Assembly (NCBI GenBank): GCA_937863995.1
Contig: CALMIK010000030.1
Coordinates: 1-54,101 of the forward strand
DNA from: an uncultured Chelatococcus sp.
GTDB lineage: Bacteria > Pseudomonadota > Alphaproteobacteria > Rhizobiales > Beijerinckiaceae
Length of the DNA stretch: 54,101 nucleotides
Direction: 5' to 3'
The number at the start of each line of letters is the position of its first letter. Position 1 is the stretch's first letter. The notes under the pieces were generated by a model. It ran no database searches. It had not been told where the DNA came from and worked only from the letters and a program-made list of their open reading frames with translations. Shown here in pieces: positions 26,279 through 37,728 of the stretch. The position numbers and the translations under genes were made by a program.

Positions 26279-26899
26279 ATGAAGGCCACCACGCGCAGGG
26301 TCGGACGACCGAGCCGCCACGATATCAAGCAGACGCCGCAGGACGAGAACGCCCCTCTCGACCGGCGCGAGATCATCGTGAGCGCCGCTGCGACGCTTTT
26401 CGCCGAGAAGGGGTATGACCGGACATCCATTCGGGACATCGGCGCGGCCGCGGGCATCCTGTCGGGCTCTCTCTATTACTACTTCAGCTCGAAGGAAGAG
26501 ATTTTCGTCGAGGTCCACAGCGCGGGCATGCGCCGCCTGATCGCCGCCGCCCAGGAGGCGGTGTCGGGTGAGGGGGACGCCTGGAGCTGCCTGGAACGTC
26601 TGGCGGCGGCGCATTGCCGTGTGCTGCTGGAAGGCACTGGCTTCATGATTATGGTGTTTCCGCATTTCCCGGAGGGGATCGACCCTTTCCGGTCCGAACT
26701 CGTCCGCCAGCGCGACGAATACGAGCGGATATTCGCGGACGTGATCGCGCGCCTCGACCTTGCCCACGATCTCGACCGGGATATTTTCCGCCTGCAAATT
26801 CTCGGGGCGTTGAACTGGTCGCAGACGTGGTACCATGCGGGACGCGGCGCCACGCCCGATGAGATAGGCCGGCATCTCGTGCGGATGCTCCGCCGATAG
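26279..26899 (+). CDS. TetR/AcrR family transcriptional regulator
   Basis: The product is a 206-aa repressor-type protein. The N-terminal HTH (about residues 30-75) contains SAAATLFAEKGYDRTSIRDIG and the recognition-helix end SGSLYYYFSSKEEIF, typical of TetR. The helical C-terminal half would bind a ligand. I place the start at the ATG 26279. An ATG at 26267 sits only 3 nt after GGAGG, so the choice is not firm. It lies tail to tail with the racemase-like gene and near the acyl-CoA operon, which it probably controls, likely responding to an acyl-CoA. Confidence 0.88.
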   Translation: MKATTRRVGRPSRHDIKQTPQDENAPLDRREIIVSAAATLFAEKGYDRTSIRDIGAAAGILSGSLYYYFSSKEEIFVEVHSAGMRRLIAAAQEAVSGEGDAWSCLERLAAAHCRVLLEGTGFMIMVFPHFPEGIDPFRSELVRQRDEYERIFADVIARLDLAHDLDRDIFRLQILGALNWSQTWYHAGRGATPDEIGRHLVRMLRR

Positions 26900-26912
26900 C
26901 CCAAGACGATCC

Positions 26913-28013
26913 TCAATCGCGCCAGAAGTCGACGGCCTCCTCGACGCTGACATGAACTGCGCTTCGGGGCGAGGGCGAGGGCGTGCGCGAGAACCGGGGC
27001 GCGGGCGCCGGCTGGCTCATGCCCTCGACGGTCGCGAATGTTTCGCGCGCCGCCAGATGCGGGTGGTCCTGCGCCTCCGATAATGTCAGGACCGGCGTCA
27101 CGCAGGCGTCGCTGTTCTCCAGCATGGCGGCCCACGCGTCGCGGCTGCGGCTGCGGAAGACGCGCGCGAGTTCCGCCCGGATCCGTTCGCGGCATTCGGG
27201 TGCGTCACGATCCGCGTCGGCTAGATCCTCGATGCCGATCCGGACGCAGAGCTCGCGCCAGAACTGGGGCTCGATCGCGCCGACGGCGACGTGCCCGCCA
27301 TCCGCGCATTCGTAGACCCCGTACCATGGCGCGCCGCCATCCAGCAGGTTCGCGGCCCGCTCCTGCCGCCACGCGCCTTCCGCCGCCATGCCGTGGAACA
27401 CCGTCATCAATGAAACCGCGCCGTCGCACATCGCGGCGTCGATTACCTGTCCCTTGCCCGATCGCGCCCGTTCATGGAGGGCGGCCAGAATGCCGGTTAC
27501 GAGATAGAGCGCGCCGCCGCCATAGTCTCCGACGAGGTTCAGTGGCGGGACCGGCCCGCTCTCCGCCGTGCCGATGGCCGCGAGCGCGCCGGTCAACGAG
27601 ATGTAATTGAGATCGTGCCCGGCGCGCTGGGCGAGGGGGCCAGCCTGACCCCAGCCCGTCATGCGGGCGTAGACCAGCCTCGGATTGGCTTCGAGCAGCG
27701 GCGCCGGTCCGAGCGAAAGCCGTTCCATCACGCCGGGTCGGTACCCTTCGATCAGCACATCGGCCCTGGCGCAGAGGGTGCGCGCGGTTTCGCGCGCGGC
27801 GCCGTCTTTCAGGTCGAGACGGAGGATGCGCCGGTTGCGCCGGGTGATCGTGTCGAACCCGAGGGGATTGCTCGCCGGATCGCGGCTGATGCGCAGCACG
27901 TCTGCCCCCATGTCGGCGAGCAGCATGCCGGCGAAGGGGCCGGGCCCCAGTGAATCGAATTCGACGATCCTCAGCCCCGCGAGGGGACCTCGTGCCTGTT
28001 CGTTTTGCGTCAC
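26913..28013 (-). CDS. CaiB/BaiF family, alpha-methylacyl-CoA racemase-like
   Basis: The product is 366 aa in the class III CoA-transferase/racemase family. The N-terminal SLGPGPFAGMLLADMGADVL and the two racemase signatures AGHDLNYISLTG (His133) and NLVGDYGGG (Asp163) match the catalytic His and Asp of alpha-methylacyl-CoA racemase, so I favour racemase over CoA-transferase. I use the GTG at 28013, preceded by GGGGGAAAG; upstream in-frame sequence is AT-rich and non-conserved. It is divergent from the acyl-CoA ligase operon and probably inverts the 2-methyl centre of one of its substrates. Confidence 0.85.
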   Translation of the reverse strand: MTQNEQARGPLAGLRIVEFDSLGPGPFAGMLLADMGADVLRISRDPASNPLGFDTITRRNRRILRLDLKDGAARETARTLCARADVLIEGYRPGVMERLSLGPAPLLEANPRLVYARMTGWGQAGPLAQRAGHDLNYISLTGALAAIGTAESGPVPPLNLVGDYGGGALYLVTGILAALHERARSGKGQVIDAAMCDGAVSLMTVFHGMAAEGAWRQERAANLLDGGAPWYGVYECADGGHVAVGAIEPQFWRELCVRIGIEDLADADRDAPECRERIRAELARVFRSRSRDAWAAMLENSDACVTPVLTLSEAQDHPHLAARETFATVEGMSQPAPAPRFSRTPSPSPRSAVHVSVEEAVDFWRD

Positions 28014-28246
28014 GTCTTTCCCCCGGATTAGTGTGCGAAAAATACCAAATGAATCCGAATGATAGAGATTATGGACGAGGTATATCATTTTCCGCTTCCA
28101 TTTCAAGCAAGCGTTAGATATATAGATTGCAGGAAAAATGGCCGCCCTGTGAAATCAGTCGGCGAAGCCAAAAAAAGATCCGGCCAGAGAGAAAAAACGG
28201 CCGGCGCACGCCACCGCAATGACGGCGGCGGAACAGGGGGGAAGGC
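28014..28246. promoter_or_regulatory. divergent promoter region with AATGATA/TATCATT dyad
   Basis: The gap separates the racemase-like gene (minus) and the acyl-CoA ligase operon (plus) and is AT-rich. AATGATA (28058-28064) and TATCATT (28083-28089) are perfect 7-bp inverted repeats with centres 25 bp apart, a candidate operator for the nearby TetR regulator. This is pattern-based only. Confidence 0.4.
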
Positions 28247-29803
28247 ATGCGCGGCTTCGACGCGAGCGACATTCTGTTGCCTGAAATCTGGGCGAGCCAT
28301 GCGCGCAGGCATCCGGACAAGCCGGCGCTGGTCTGCGACGGCGTCACCGCGACGTGGGGCGGGTTCAACGCCGCGATGAACCGGTTGGCCAACGGCCTGA
28401 TCCGGGCCGGGTTGAAGAAGGGCGACCGCGTCGCGGTCCTGATTTCCTCGTCCATCGCTGCATGCGAGGCGATGCTGGGAACCGTCAAGTCGGGCGCGGT
28501 CATGGTGCCGGTCTCGGGCATGCTGACTTCCGACCAGATCCTGACCCTGCTGACCGACTGCGGCGCCTCGTTCCTGATCGTGTCGGCGGACCTGCGCCAT
28601 CTGGTTGAGCCGATCGTCGATCGCCTTGAGGCCCTGCGCGAAAACGGCCGCATCGGCGTCGACTTCAACGCGGAGGGTTGGGTTTCCCTGCGCGATTTCT
28701 GCGCCGGCGCTTCCGAGGCGGAGCCTGACGTCGCGTTGCGCGGCAACGATGTCTTCTCGGTCATGTACAGTTCCGGCACGACCGGTCTTCCGAAGGGCGT
28801 CGTCCATACCCATACAGCGCGGCTGTATTTCTGCGTTTCGAACGGTTTCGAGATGCGTTTCGACGGCACGGCGAAAGGGCTGGTGACGACCGCGCTCTAC
28901 ACCGCCGGGACGTGGCTTGTGCTGATGCCGACGCTGTTCAACGGCGGCACGCTCCATATTCACCGCCAGTTCCGGCCCGACGACTTTCTTGAGGCCCTCG
29001 AGCGAGAGCGCATCACCCATGCCTTCGTCGTTCCCAGCCAGATCTCGGCGATCTTCGCCGGGCCGGGTTTCGACGGGCGCGATACCACGTCGCTGAAGAT
29101 GTTGCTCTCGGCCGGGTCGCCCCTGCGGCCGGCTGTCAAGCAGCGGCTGATCGACATCATCGGCGCAAAGTTTTTCGAGCTTTACGGTTTCACCGAAGGG
29201 TCGTCGACGCTTCTGCGCCCCGAGGATCAGGCGGCGAAGTCTCTGTCCGTCGGCACGCCGCTGATGGGGCAGGAGATCCTGATCGTCGACGCCGAAGACC
29301 GGATCTGCGGTGCCGACGAGCCGGGCGAGATCGTCGGCCGCGGGCCGGGTCTCCTGCGGGAGTATTACGGCAAGCCCGAGGCCACGCAGGCAGCGGTTTG
29401 GCGCGATCCGCGCGGCCGGGCGTTCATCCGCTCCGGCGATGTCGGGCGGATCGACGCCGACGGCTTCCTCTACATCCTGGACCGCAAGAAGGACATGATC
29501 ATTTCCGGCGGCCTGAACATCTATCCGGCCGATATAGAAGCGACGGTGGGCGCTCACCCCGACGTCATGGACGTCTCCGTGATCGGCTTCGAGCATGAGA
29601 AATGGGGTGAGACCCCCGTGGCCTTCGTCGTGCTGAAGGCGGGGTGCGAGACCAACCCCGAGGCGATCCTCGAATGGTCGAACGCGCAGCTGGCCAAGCA
29701 TCAGCGCCTGTCTTCCGTGCGGCTGCTCGACAGCCTGCCGCGCAACGCGCTCGGCAAGGTGCTCAAGCGCGACCTGCGCCTCGAATATTCCGGCGCGGCC
29801 TGA
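28247..29803 (+). CDS. acyl-CoA ligase (AMP-binding)
   Basis: The product is a 518-aa cytosolic adenylate-forming enzyme that activates a carboxylic acid to its CoA thioester. The P-loop-like motif MYSSGTTGLPKGVVHTH, the GFTEGSS segment, the SGDVGRIDADGFLYILDRKKD hinge (spanning about 29431-29493) and the C-terminal NALGKVLKRDLR with its catalytic Lys are all present. The ATG at 28247 has a gggggaagg site just upstream. It is the first gene of the operon running to 38759. The acid is unknown; the downstream kinase and dehydrogenase pair hints at a 4-hydroxy acid. Confidence 0.9.
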   Translation: MRGFDASDILLPEIWASHARRHPDKPALVCDGVTATWGGFNAAMNRLANGLIRAGLKKGDRVAVLISSSIAACEAMLGTVKSGAVMVPVSGMLTSDQILTLLTDCGASFLIVSADLRHLVEPIVDRLEALRENGRIGVDFNAEGWVSLRDFCAGASEAEPDVALRGNDVFSVMYSSGTTGLPKGVVHTHTARLYFCVSNGFEMRFDGTAKGLVTTALYTAGTWLVLMPTLFNGGTLHIHRQFRPDDFLEALERERITHAFVVPSQISAIFAGPGFDGRDTTSLKMLLSAGSPLRPAVKQRLIDIIGAKFFELYGFTEGSSTLLRPEDQAAKSLSVGTPLMGQEILIVDAEDRICGADEPGEIVGRGPGLLREYYGKPEATQAAVWRDPRGRAFIRSGDVGRIDADGFLYILDRKKDMIISGGLNIYPADIEATVGAHPDVMDVSVIGFEHEKWGETPVAFVVLKAGCETNPEAILEWSNAQLAKHQRLSSVRLLDSLPRNALGKVLKRDLRLEYSGAA

Positions 29804-29856
29804 CTTCCCGATCCAGCCAAAATACCGCCGGAAGGCGGCCAATTGCGGAGAATGCC

Positions 29857-31065
29857 ATGTCTGACGCCCTGATCTTCGACCACGTGCGGACGCCGCGCGG
29901 CAAGGGGCGGCCCGATGGTGCGCTGCACCAGATAGCGCCCATCCGCCTGGCGACACAGGTGCTGGAAGCGTTGCGCGACCGCAACGGGCTCGATACCGCG
30001 CTGGTGGACGACGTGGTGATGGGCGTCGTCTCGCCCGTGGGCGAGCAGGGCTGCGACATGGCCCGCATCGCGGCGATCCAGGCCGGTTACGCCGAGAACG
30101 TGGCCGGTGTGCAGATCAACCGTTTCTGCGCCTCGGGGCTCGAGGCCGTGAATCTGGCCGGCGCGCGCATCAAGGCGGGCGAGGCCGACGCCATGATCGC
30201 CGCGGGCGTCGAATCCATGAGCCGGGTGCCGATCTTTTCGGATGGGGGTGCCTGCTATACCGATCCGAACACGAACTGGGAGACGTGGTACATCCCGCAG
30301 GGTATCGGCGCCGACCTGATTGCCACGATGGAAGGCTTCACCCGCGAGGACGTGGACGCCTATGCCGTCGAAAGCCAGCGCCGCGCTGCGCAGGCATGGC
30401 AGGGCGGCTGGTTCGACCGGTCCGTCGTGCCCGTGCGCGATGTTCTGGGCCGCACGGTGCTGGCGCGCGACGAGCACATGCGTCCGGGCACCACCGGGGC
30501 CGATCTGGCGCGCCTGAAGCCCGCCTTCGCGGAGAGCGGGCGGCTCGATGGTCTCGACGCGCTGATGCTGCAACGCTATCCGCAAGTGGAGGCGATCGGG
30601 CACGTCCATACCGGCGGCAATTCATCGGGGATAGTGGACGGCGCGGCTGCGGTGCTGATCGGCAACGCGGCTTTCGCCGCCGCGTCCGGGCTGCGGCCGC
30701 GGGCGCGTATCCGCGCGGCGGGCAGCATCGGCAGCGAGCCCGCGATCATGCTGAACGGCCCGGCGCCCGCCTCGCGCAAGGTCTTGCAGCGCGCGGGCAT
30801 GACGGTCTCGGACATCGACCTCTTCGAGGTCAACGAGGCCTTCGCCAGCGTCGTCATGCTCTACATGCGCGAGATGCAGATCCCTCACGACAGGGTGAAC
30901 GTCGCGGGTGGAGCCATCGCCATGGGCCATCCTCTCGGGGCGACCGGCGCGATCATTCTCGGCACGGTTCTGGACGAACTGGAACGGCGCGATCTGAACA
31001 CCGCGCTGATCACGCTTTGCGCGGCGGGCGGCATGGCCATCGCCCTCATCATCGAACGCGTCTGA
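29857..31065 (+). CDS. thiolase (acetyl-CoA acyltransferase)
   Basis: The product is a 402-aa thiolase that cleaves 3-ketoacyl-CoA with CoA, releasing acetyl-CoA or propionyl-CoA. The nucleophile Cys91 lies in [12 protein letters not shown], and the C-terminal catalytic motifs are [20 protein letters not shown] (His) and TLCAAGGM (Cys). The ATG at 29857 has GGAG 6 nt upstream; the long open frame before it belongs to the end of the ligase region. It precedes the FadB/FadJ-like gene by 16 nt. Confidence 0.93.
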   Translation: MSDALIFDHVRTPRGKGRPDGALHQIAPIRLATQVLEALRDRNGLDTALVDDVVMGVVSPVGEQGCDMARIAAIQAGYAENVAGVQINRFCASGLEAVNLAGARIKAGEADAMIAAGVESMSRVPIFSDGGACYTDPNTNWETWYIPQGIGADLIATMEGFTREDVDAYAVESQRRAAQAWQGGWFDRSVVPVRDVLGRTVLARDEHMRPGTTGADLARLKPAFAESGRLDGLDALMLQRYPQVEAIGHVHTGGNSSGIVDGAAAVLIGNAAFAAASGLRPRARIRAAGSIGSEPAIMLNGPAPASRKVLQRAGMTVSDIDLFEVNEAFASVVMLYMREMQIPHDRVNVAGGAIAMGHPLGATGAIILGTVLDELERRDLNTALITLCAAGGMAIALIIERV

Positions 31066-31081
31066 GCGCAGGGAGGCTTCC

Positions 31082-33238
31082 ATGTCGAATATCACCTTCA
31101 CAGTCGATGCCGATGGAATCGCCGTTCTGACGATCGACGTCGAGGGCCGCCCGCAGAACGTGGTGACGCCCGGCTTCGTCGAGGACCTTTCCGCCGCCGT
31201 CGATCGTCTGGCAGCCGACGACAGTCTGATCGGCGCGGTGCTGACCTCGGGCAAGGCGTCGGGCTTCATGGCCGGAGCCGATCTGCATGAACTGATGGGC
31301 GCGCTCGACAAGGGCGTTACCCCGGTGGAGGGCGCGGAATGGTTTGCCCGCGCCAATGCGGTCATGCGGCAGCTGGAAACCTGCGGCAAGCCTGTGGTCG
31401 CGGCGATCAACGGGTTGGCGCTGGGCGGCGGGCTGGAATTCGCGCTGGCCTGCCACCGCCGCGTCCTGCTCGACCGCGCCGGGCTGGTGGTCGGCCTGCC
31501 GGAGGTAACGCTGGGACTGCTGCCGGGGGGCGGGGGCACCCAACGCCTGCCCCGCTTGATCGGCATCCCCAAGGCCCTGCCGTTGCTGCTCGAAGGCACC
31601 ACCCTTTCGCCCGCGCAGGCGCTGGAACTCGGTGTGGTGGACGAACTCGCGGATGGCGAGGACGATCTCATCGAGGCCGCGAAGCGCTGGCTGCGCGGCC
31701 GTCCCCCGGCTATCGCGCCCTGGGATGTGAAAGGCTTCCGCATCCCGGGCGGGGCCGGTCCGCTGGCGGCCCATGCGGGGCGCAGCTTCATGGCCGGCAC
31801 GTCGCGGCTGAAGGCGACGCGAGCCAATTATCCCGCGCCGCGCGCCATCCTCTCGGCGGTGTATGAGGGAACGCTCGTGCCCTTCGATACGGCGATGAAG
31901 ATAGAATCCGCCTACTTCGGCCAACTGCTCGCGGGCAGGGTCGCGGGCAGGGTCGCGGGCAATCTCGTGCGCTCGTTCCTGCGCAAGCAGTCGGCGCGCA
32001 AGCGTGCCGTGGGCTCCGGCGCTTCGCTGGAAGTCCGCAAGCTCGGCGTTCTCGGGGCCGGAATGATGGGAGCCGGCATCGCCAATGTCGCCGCCGGGGC
32101 CGGGATCGCGGTGGTGCTCGTCGATCGTGGCGAAGCGGAGGTGTCGCGTGGGCTCGACCACATCCGCAAGCAGCGTGCGCGCGAGGTCGAGCGTACGGGC
32201 CTCTCCCGGACAGCGGCGGACGAGATCGTCGCCCGCGTCACGCCGGCGACCGATTACGCTGCGCTCGACGGCGCGGACCTCATCATCGAGGCGGTGTTCG
32301 AGAACCGCGCGGTCAAGGCCGATGTCACGGTTCAGGCCGGGCGGAGGCTGGCCACGGGGGGAATCTTCGCCTCCAACACCTCGACCTTGCCGATCACGGG
32401 GCTGGCGCGGCATCTTTCCGACCCGTCGCGCTTCATCGGCCTTCACTTCTTCTCGCCCGTCGAGCGCATGCCGCTGGTCGAGGTCATCACCGGCAAGGAG
32501 ACATCGGCTGAAACGCTGGCCGGAGCGCTGGCTTTCGTCGCGCGGCTGAAAAAGACGCCGATCGTCGTGCACGACAGTCCCGGCTTCTACACCAGCCGCG
32601 TTTTCTGCACGTATATCGACGAGGCCATGGCCATGCTGGCTGAGGGCGTGTCGCCCGCGCTGATCGAGAACGCCGCCCGGATGCAGGGCTTTCCCGTGTC
32701 GCCGCTGGCGGTCACGGACGAAGTATCGCTCGACCTGCAAAAGCTGGTGATCGATCAGGCCCGCGCCGACGGGCTGGATCACCGCTTCCTGCGCGCTCAC
32801 GCCGCGCCCGTCATCGAGAAGCTCAACGAAATCGGGCGGCTTGGCCGCAAGAGCGGCGGCGGATTCTACGATTTCGCCGAAGATGGCACCCGCAGGCTGT
32901 GGCCGGGGCTCTCCAGTCTCTATCCGGCGCGCGCCGACCAGCCTTCCGCCGAGGATGTCGGCAAGCGGCTTCTGTACATCCAGGCGCTGGAAAGCGCCCG
33001 CTGCCTGGCCGAAGGCGTGATTGACGATGAGGCGGCGGCCGACCTCGGCTCGGTTCTCGGCATCGGCTTCCCCGCCTGGACCGGGGGGGCGCTGTCGCTG
33101 ATTTCAAGCGTCGGGACGGAGGCGTTCGTGGAGGACTGCCGGCGTTTCGCCGCCGCGCACGGGGCGCGTTTCTTGCCGGATGCGGCGGCGATCGCGCGGG
33201 CGGCCGACGCCGCGTCGGCGGCGCGCCGGACAGCGTGA
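31082..33238 (+). CDS. bifunctional enoyl-CoA hydratase / 3-hydroxyacyl-CoA dehydrogenase (FadB/FadJ-like)
   Basis: The 718-aa product combines an N-terminal crotonase domain (about 1-280; oxyanion-hole motif [15 protein letters not shown], catalytic Glu region [19 protein letters not shown]) with a 3-hydroxyacyl-CoA dehydrogenase (NAD-binding [17 protein letters not shown]; catalytic His in [16 protein letters not shown]) and a C-terminal dehydrogenase domain. It carries out two consecutive beta-oxidation steps. The start has GGGAGG 6 nt upstream. A 12-nt tandem duplication at 31931-31954 encodes AGRVAGRV in the linker, in frame. Confidence 0.93.
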   Translation: MSNITFTVDADGIAVLTIDVEGRPQNVVTPGFVEDLSAAVDRLAADDSLIGAVLTSGKASGFMAGADLHELMGALDKGVTPVEGAEWFARANAVMRQLETCGKPVVAAINGLALGGGLEFALACHRRVLLDRAGLVVGLPEVTLGLLPGGGGTQRLPRLIGIPKALPLLLEGTTLSPAQALELGVVDELADGEDDLIEAAKRWLRGRPPAIAPWDVKGFRIPGGAGPLAAHAGRSFMAGTSRLKATRANYPAPRAILSAVYEGTLVPFDTAMKIESAYFGQLLAGRVAGRVAGNLVRSFLRKQSARKRAVGSGASLEVRKLGVLGAGMMGAGIANVAAGAGIAVVLVDRGEAEVSRGLDHIRKQRAREVERTGLSRTAADEIVARVTPATDYAALDGADLIIEAVFENRAVKADVTVQAGRRLATGGIFASNTSTLPITGLARHLSDPSRFIGLHFFSPVERMPLVEVITGKETSAETLAGALAFVARLKKTPIVVHDSPGFYTSRVFCTYIDEAMAMLAEGVSPALIENAARMQGFPVSPLAVTDEVSLDLQKLVIDQARADGLDHRFLRAHAAPVIEKLNEIGRLGRKSGGGFYDFAEDGTRRLWPGLSSLYPARADQPSAEDVGKRLLYIQALESARCLAEGVIDDEAAADLGSVLGIGFPAWTGGALSLISSVGTEAFVEDCRRFAAAHGARFLPDAAAIARAADAASAARRTA

Positions 33239-33312
33239 TCGGCGCGCTGTCGTCTCGGCACGGCAAAACGTTCGCGAAAAAAATTTCATAATAACGGGGA
33301 GGAAGAAACCAA

Positions 33313-34515
33313 ATGAGAAGGCTTCTACTGGCGGCCGCGCTGGCCCTGCCGACATCGATGGCCGCTGCGGCGTTCAGCGACAACGCACTGAACGTCGTCG
33401 TGCTCACCGACATGACCTCGAACTACTCCGACACCGCCGGGCGGGGATCGGTGGTCGCGGCCGAGCTCGCCATCGAGGATTTCGGCAAAACGATCAATGG
33501 TGTGCCGATCAAGCTCATCGCCGCCGACCATCAGAACAAGGCCGACCTCGGCGCGTTGAAGGCGCGCGAGCTTGTCGATACCGCAGGCGCCGACGTCTTC
33601 GTCGATTTGTCGAACTCGGCCGTCAGCCTTGCCGTGCAGGAGATCGGCCGCGAGCAGGACAAGGCGGTTCTGCATGTCGGCTCGGCCACCGCCGCGCTCT
33701 ACGGCGAGGCGTGCGCGCCCACCGGAGCGCTTTGGCTCTACGATACCTATGCGCTGGCGCAGGGCCTTGGCCGCGCCATCGTCGCCGAAGGTGGCGACAG
33801 CTGGTACTTCATTACCGCCGACTATGCCTTCGGCAATGCGATGGAGCGCAGCATGGGCGAAGTTCTCGCCGATGCGGGCGGTAAGCTCGTCGGTTCGGTC
33901 AAGCATCCGGTCAACAACATCGATTTCTCCTCATTCCTCCTGCAGGCGCAGCAGTCCGGGGCCAAGGTGATCGGTCTCGCCAACGCCTCCGGCGACACGG
34001 TCAACGCGATCAAGCAGGCTGGCGAGTTCGGCGTGACCCAGATGGGCCAGAAGGTCGCGGCGCTGATCTTCTATATCCAGTCGGCCAAGTCGGTCGGCCC
34101 GCAACTGGCGCAGGGCCTCCAGTTCATGACCGGGTATTACTGGGATCGCGACGACGCGAGCCGCGCCTTCGCCAAGCGCTTCGCCGAGAAAATGAACGGC
34201 GGCATGCCCTCGCAGGCCCATGCCGGTGTCTACAGCGCCACGTTGCACTATCTGCGCGCCGCCGCTGCCGCCGGCACCGACTCCGGCACTGCGGTGCTCG
34301 CCAGGATGCGCGAGACGCCGGTGGACGACTTCTTCGCCCCGGGAGCGCGCCTGCGCGAGGACGGCCGCCTGATGAACGACATGTTCCTCGTCGAGGTGAA
34401 GAAGCCCGAGGAAATCACCCAGCCGTGGGACATCCTCAAGATCCTGCGCCGCATGCCCGCCGAGGAGATCATTCGCCCGATGGACAAGGGCGGCTGCCCC
34501 CTCGTCAAGCGCTGA
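33313..34515 (+). CDS. ABC transporter periplasmic binding protein, LIV/HAAT type
   Basis: The product is 400 aa with a Sec signal peptide (MRRLLLAAALALPTSMAAAA). The mature protein is a type I periplasmic binding fold (NALNVVVLTDMTSNYSDTAG, DHQNKADLGALKAREL, GDSWYFITADYAFGNAMERS) of the branched-chain amino acid/hydrophobic compound group. No permease or ATPase gene lies nearby, so it is an orphan component. It is placed inside the acyl-CoA operon and probably captures the acid or aromatic substrate for an importer encoded elsewhere. Confidence 0.88.
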   Translation: MRRLLLAAALALPTSMAAAAFSDNALNVVVLTDMTSNYSDTAGRGSVVAAELAIEDFGKTINGVPIKLIAADHQNKADLGALKARELVDTAGADVFVDLSNSAVSLAVQEIGREQDKAVLHVGSATAALYGEACAPTGALWLYDTYALAQGLGRAIVAEGGDSWYFITADYAFGNAMERSMGEVLADAGGKLVGSVKHPVNNIDFSSFLLQAQQSGAKVIGLANASGDTVNAIKQAGEFGVTQMGQKVAALIFYIQSAKSVGPQLAQGLQFMTGYYWDRDDASRAFAKRFAEKMNGGMPSQAHAGVYSATLHYLRAAAAAGTDSGTAVLARMRETPVDDFFAPGARLREDGRLMNDMFLVEVKKPEEITQPWDILKILRRMPAEEIIRPMDKGGCPLVKR

Positions 34516-34596
34516 CGCCGCAACGCAGGCCCGCCCTATGCCGGCGCGCCTGCCCGTCGTCGCCGCGACAGCAACCCCTGACGATGCGAGTATCCG

Positions 34597-35757
34597 ATGC
34601 TGCCACGCCGAATTTTCGCAACCGAACACGACATCTTTCGCGATACCGCCCGTCGCTTCGTTCAGGCCGAGGTGGCGCCGCATGTCGACCGCTGGCGCGA
34701 GCAAGGCCATGTCGACCGCGACATATTTCGCAAGGCCGGGGCCGAGGGGCTGCTGCTCATGTGGGCGGAGGAAGAGTATGGCGGACTGGGGCTGAGCGAC
34801 CTGCGTTTCGACCAGATCCTGCAGGAGGAAGTCATCCGCTTCGGCGATCCGGGCTTCTACCAGAACCTGCATTCTCAGGTGGTGGCTCCTTACATCGGCG
34901 CGTTCGCGACACCGGAGCAGAAGCGGCGCTTCCTGCCCGGCGCAGTCAGCGGTGAGAGCATCCTCGCCCTCGCGATGACCGAGCCGGGCACCGGCAGCGA
35001 TCTGGCCGCGATCCGCACCAAAGCCGAGGACAGGGGCGATCACTGGCTTCTGAACGGTTCCAAGACCTATATCTCGAACGGCATGCTCGCGGATCTGGTG
35101 GTCGTCGCCGCCCGCACCGGTGGCGACTCGCCGCGCAGCATGGGGCTGTTCGTGGTCGAGCGCGGCATGGAAGGCTTCACGCGCGGCCGCAAGCTGAAGA
35201 AGCTCGGCCTGCCGATGCAGGACACGGCCGAGCTTTTCTTCACGGACGTGCGCGTGCCGAAGGAAAATCTGCTGGGCCGCCCGGACGAGGGCTTCCTCTA
35301 TATGGCGAAGAATCTGGCGAACGAACGGCTCCAGGTCGCGATCGGTTCGCTCGCCCACGCGCAGACGGCCTTCGACCTCACGCTCGATTTCATCCGCGAG
35401 CGCCGCGTGTTCGGCAAGCCTGTCGGCAGCTTTCAGAACTCGCGTTTCGCCATGGCGGAAATGCGCGTCCGCCTCGATGCGGCGCAAGCTTTCCTCGATC
35501 AGTGCGTTCTGCTCGCGAACGAGGGCAGTCTGGAGGCGCCGCTCGCCGCCGAGGTGAAGCTGCTGACCAGCGAGGTCGAGAACGACGTCATCGATGCCTG
35601 CCTCCAGCTCCACGGCGGAGCCGGCTACATGGAGGAATATCGCATCGCACGGATGTACGCCGATGCCCGCGTCTCGCGCATCTTCGCGGGCACGTCCGAG
35701 ATCATGAAGGAAATCGTCGGCCGGGCGCTGGGCCTCGACGAGCGCAAGATGCAGTAG
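34597..35757 (+). CDS. acyl-CoA dehydrogenase (long-chain/isovaleryl type)
   Basis: The product is a 386-aa FAD-dependent acyl-CoA dehydrogenase. Signatures: ALAMTEPGTGSDLAAIRT and GSKTYISNG (FAD and substrate binding), LQLHGGAGYMEEYRIARMYADAR, and RIFAGTSEIMKEI near the end. The usual MCAD Glu in IYEGT is replaced (IFAGT), as in the LCAD/IVD subgroup whose catalytic Glu lies in the NERL segment, present here. The start at ATG 34597 has only a weak ribosome-binding site. It is followed 8 nt later by the SDR gene. Confidence 0.92.
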   Translation: MLPRRIFATEHDIFRDTARRFVQAEVAPHVDRWREQGHVDRDIFRKAGAEGLLLMWAEEEYGGLGLSDLRFDQILQEEVIRFGDPGFYQNLHSQVVAPYIGAFATPEQKRRFLPGAVSGESILALAMTEPGTGSDLAAIRTKAEDRGDHWLLNGSKTYISNGMLADLVVVAARTGGDSPRSMGLFVVERGMEGFTRGRKLKKLGLPMQDTAELFFTDVRVPKENLLGRPDEGFLYMAKNLANERLQVAIGSLAHAQTAFDLTLDFIRERRVFGKPVGSFQNSRFAMAEMRVRLDAAQAFLDQCVLLANEGSLEAPLAAEVKLLTSEVENDVIDACLQLHGGAGYMEEYRIARMYADARVSRIFAGTSEIMKEIVGRALGLDERKMQ

Positions 35758-35765
35758 GGGGCGTG

Positions 35766-36512
35766 ATGTTCGAGGATCTGAAGGGAAAGCGGGCGCTTGT
35801 CACGGGCGCATCGGGCGGACTTGGCCTGCATTTCGCGCGGGTGCTGGCCGAGGCGGGAGCCGAGGTCACACTGGCCGCGCGCCGTGCCGCGGCGCTGGAA
35901 GAGGCGGTGAGCGGCATCGTGGCGGCGGGCGGCAAGGCCGGACATGTCCTGCTCGATGTTTCGGATGCCGGCGCGGTTGAGGCCGCCTTCGCGGGGCCGA
36001 GCTACGACATCGTCGTCAACAACGCCGGCATCACCAGCGGCGGCCCGGCGCTCGATGTGGCAATCGACGACTGGAAGCGGGTGGTCGACACGGACCTCAC
36101 CGGCGTCTTCATCGTCGCGCAGGCGGCGGCGCGCCGCATGGTCGACGAGAAAAGACCGGGCAGCATCGTGAACGTGTCCTCGATCCTCGGGCTGCGCGTG
36201 GCCGGCCAGGTCGCCGCCTACGCCGCCGCCAAGGCAGGGGTGGTGCAGCTCACCCGCGCGCTGGCGCTGGAATGGGCGCGATACGGCATCCGGGTGAATG
36301 CGCTTTGCCCCGGTTACATCGAAACCGACCTGAACCGCGCGTTCTTCGCTTCCGAGGCGGGGCAGGCGCTCATCCGGCGGGTGCCGCAGCGCCGCCTTGG
36401 CCGTTGCGCCGATCTCGACGGCCCGCTTCTGTTGCTGGCCTCGGACGCCGGGGCGTTCATGACCGGAACGGAAATCGTCGCCGACGGCGGCCATCTCGTC
36501 TCATCGCTCTGA
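35766..36512 (+). CDS. SDR family oxidoreductase
   Basis: The product is a 248-aa classical short-chain dehydrogenase. It has the cofactor motif TGASGGLG, NNAGIT, the active-site Ser in VNVSSILG, and YAAAK as the YxxxK motif. The ATG at 35766 lies just after the stop of the dehydrogenase gene, with a GGGGG site 5 nt upstream. It likely oxidises or reduces a hydroxyacyl or ketoacyl intermediate; in the levulinate pathway a related SDR (LvaD) reduces the 4-oxo group, an attractive parallel but not shown by sequence. Confidence 0.9.
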   Translation: MFEDLKGKRALVTGASGGLGLHFARVLAEAGAEVTLAARRAAALEEAVSGIVAAGGKAGHVLLDVSDAGAVEAAFAGPSYDIVVNNAGITSGGPALDVAIDDWKRVVDTDLTGVFIVAQAAARRMVDEKRPGSIVNVSSILGLRVAGQVAAYAAAKAGVVQLTRALALEWARYGIRVNALCPGYIETDLNRAFFASEAGQALIRRVPQRRLGRCADLDGPLLLLASDAGAFMTGTEIVADGGHLVSSL

Positions 36513-36522
36513 GGACACAGCC

Positions 36523-37724
<1,202 letters not shown>

Positions 37725-37728
<4 letters not shown>

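Noticed and set aside
28103..29956. 617-codon minus-strand open frame
   Set aside because: Antisense to the acyl-CoA ligase gene, which has complete adenylate-forming motifs.
31931..31954. 12-nt tandem duplication in the FadB/FadJ-like gene
   Set aside because: In frame and within the interdomain linker; it looks like a harmless slippage event, so it is noted only in the gene entry.
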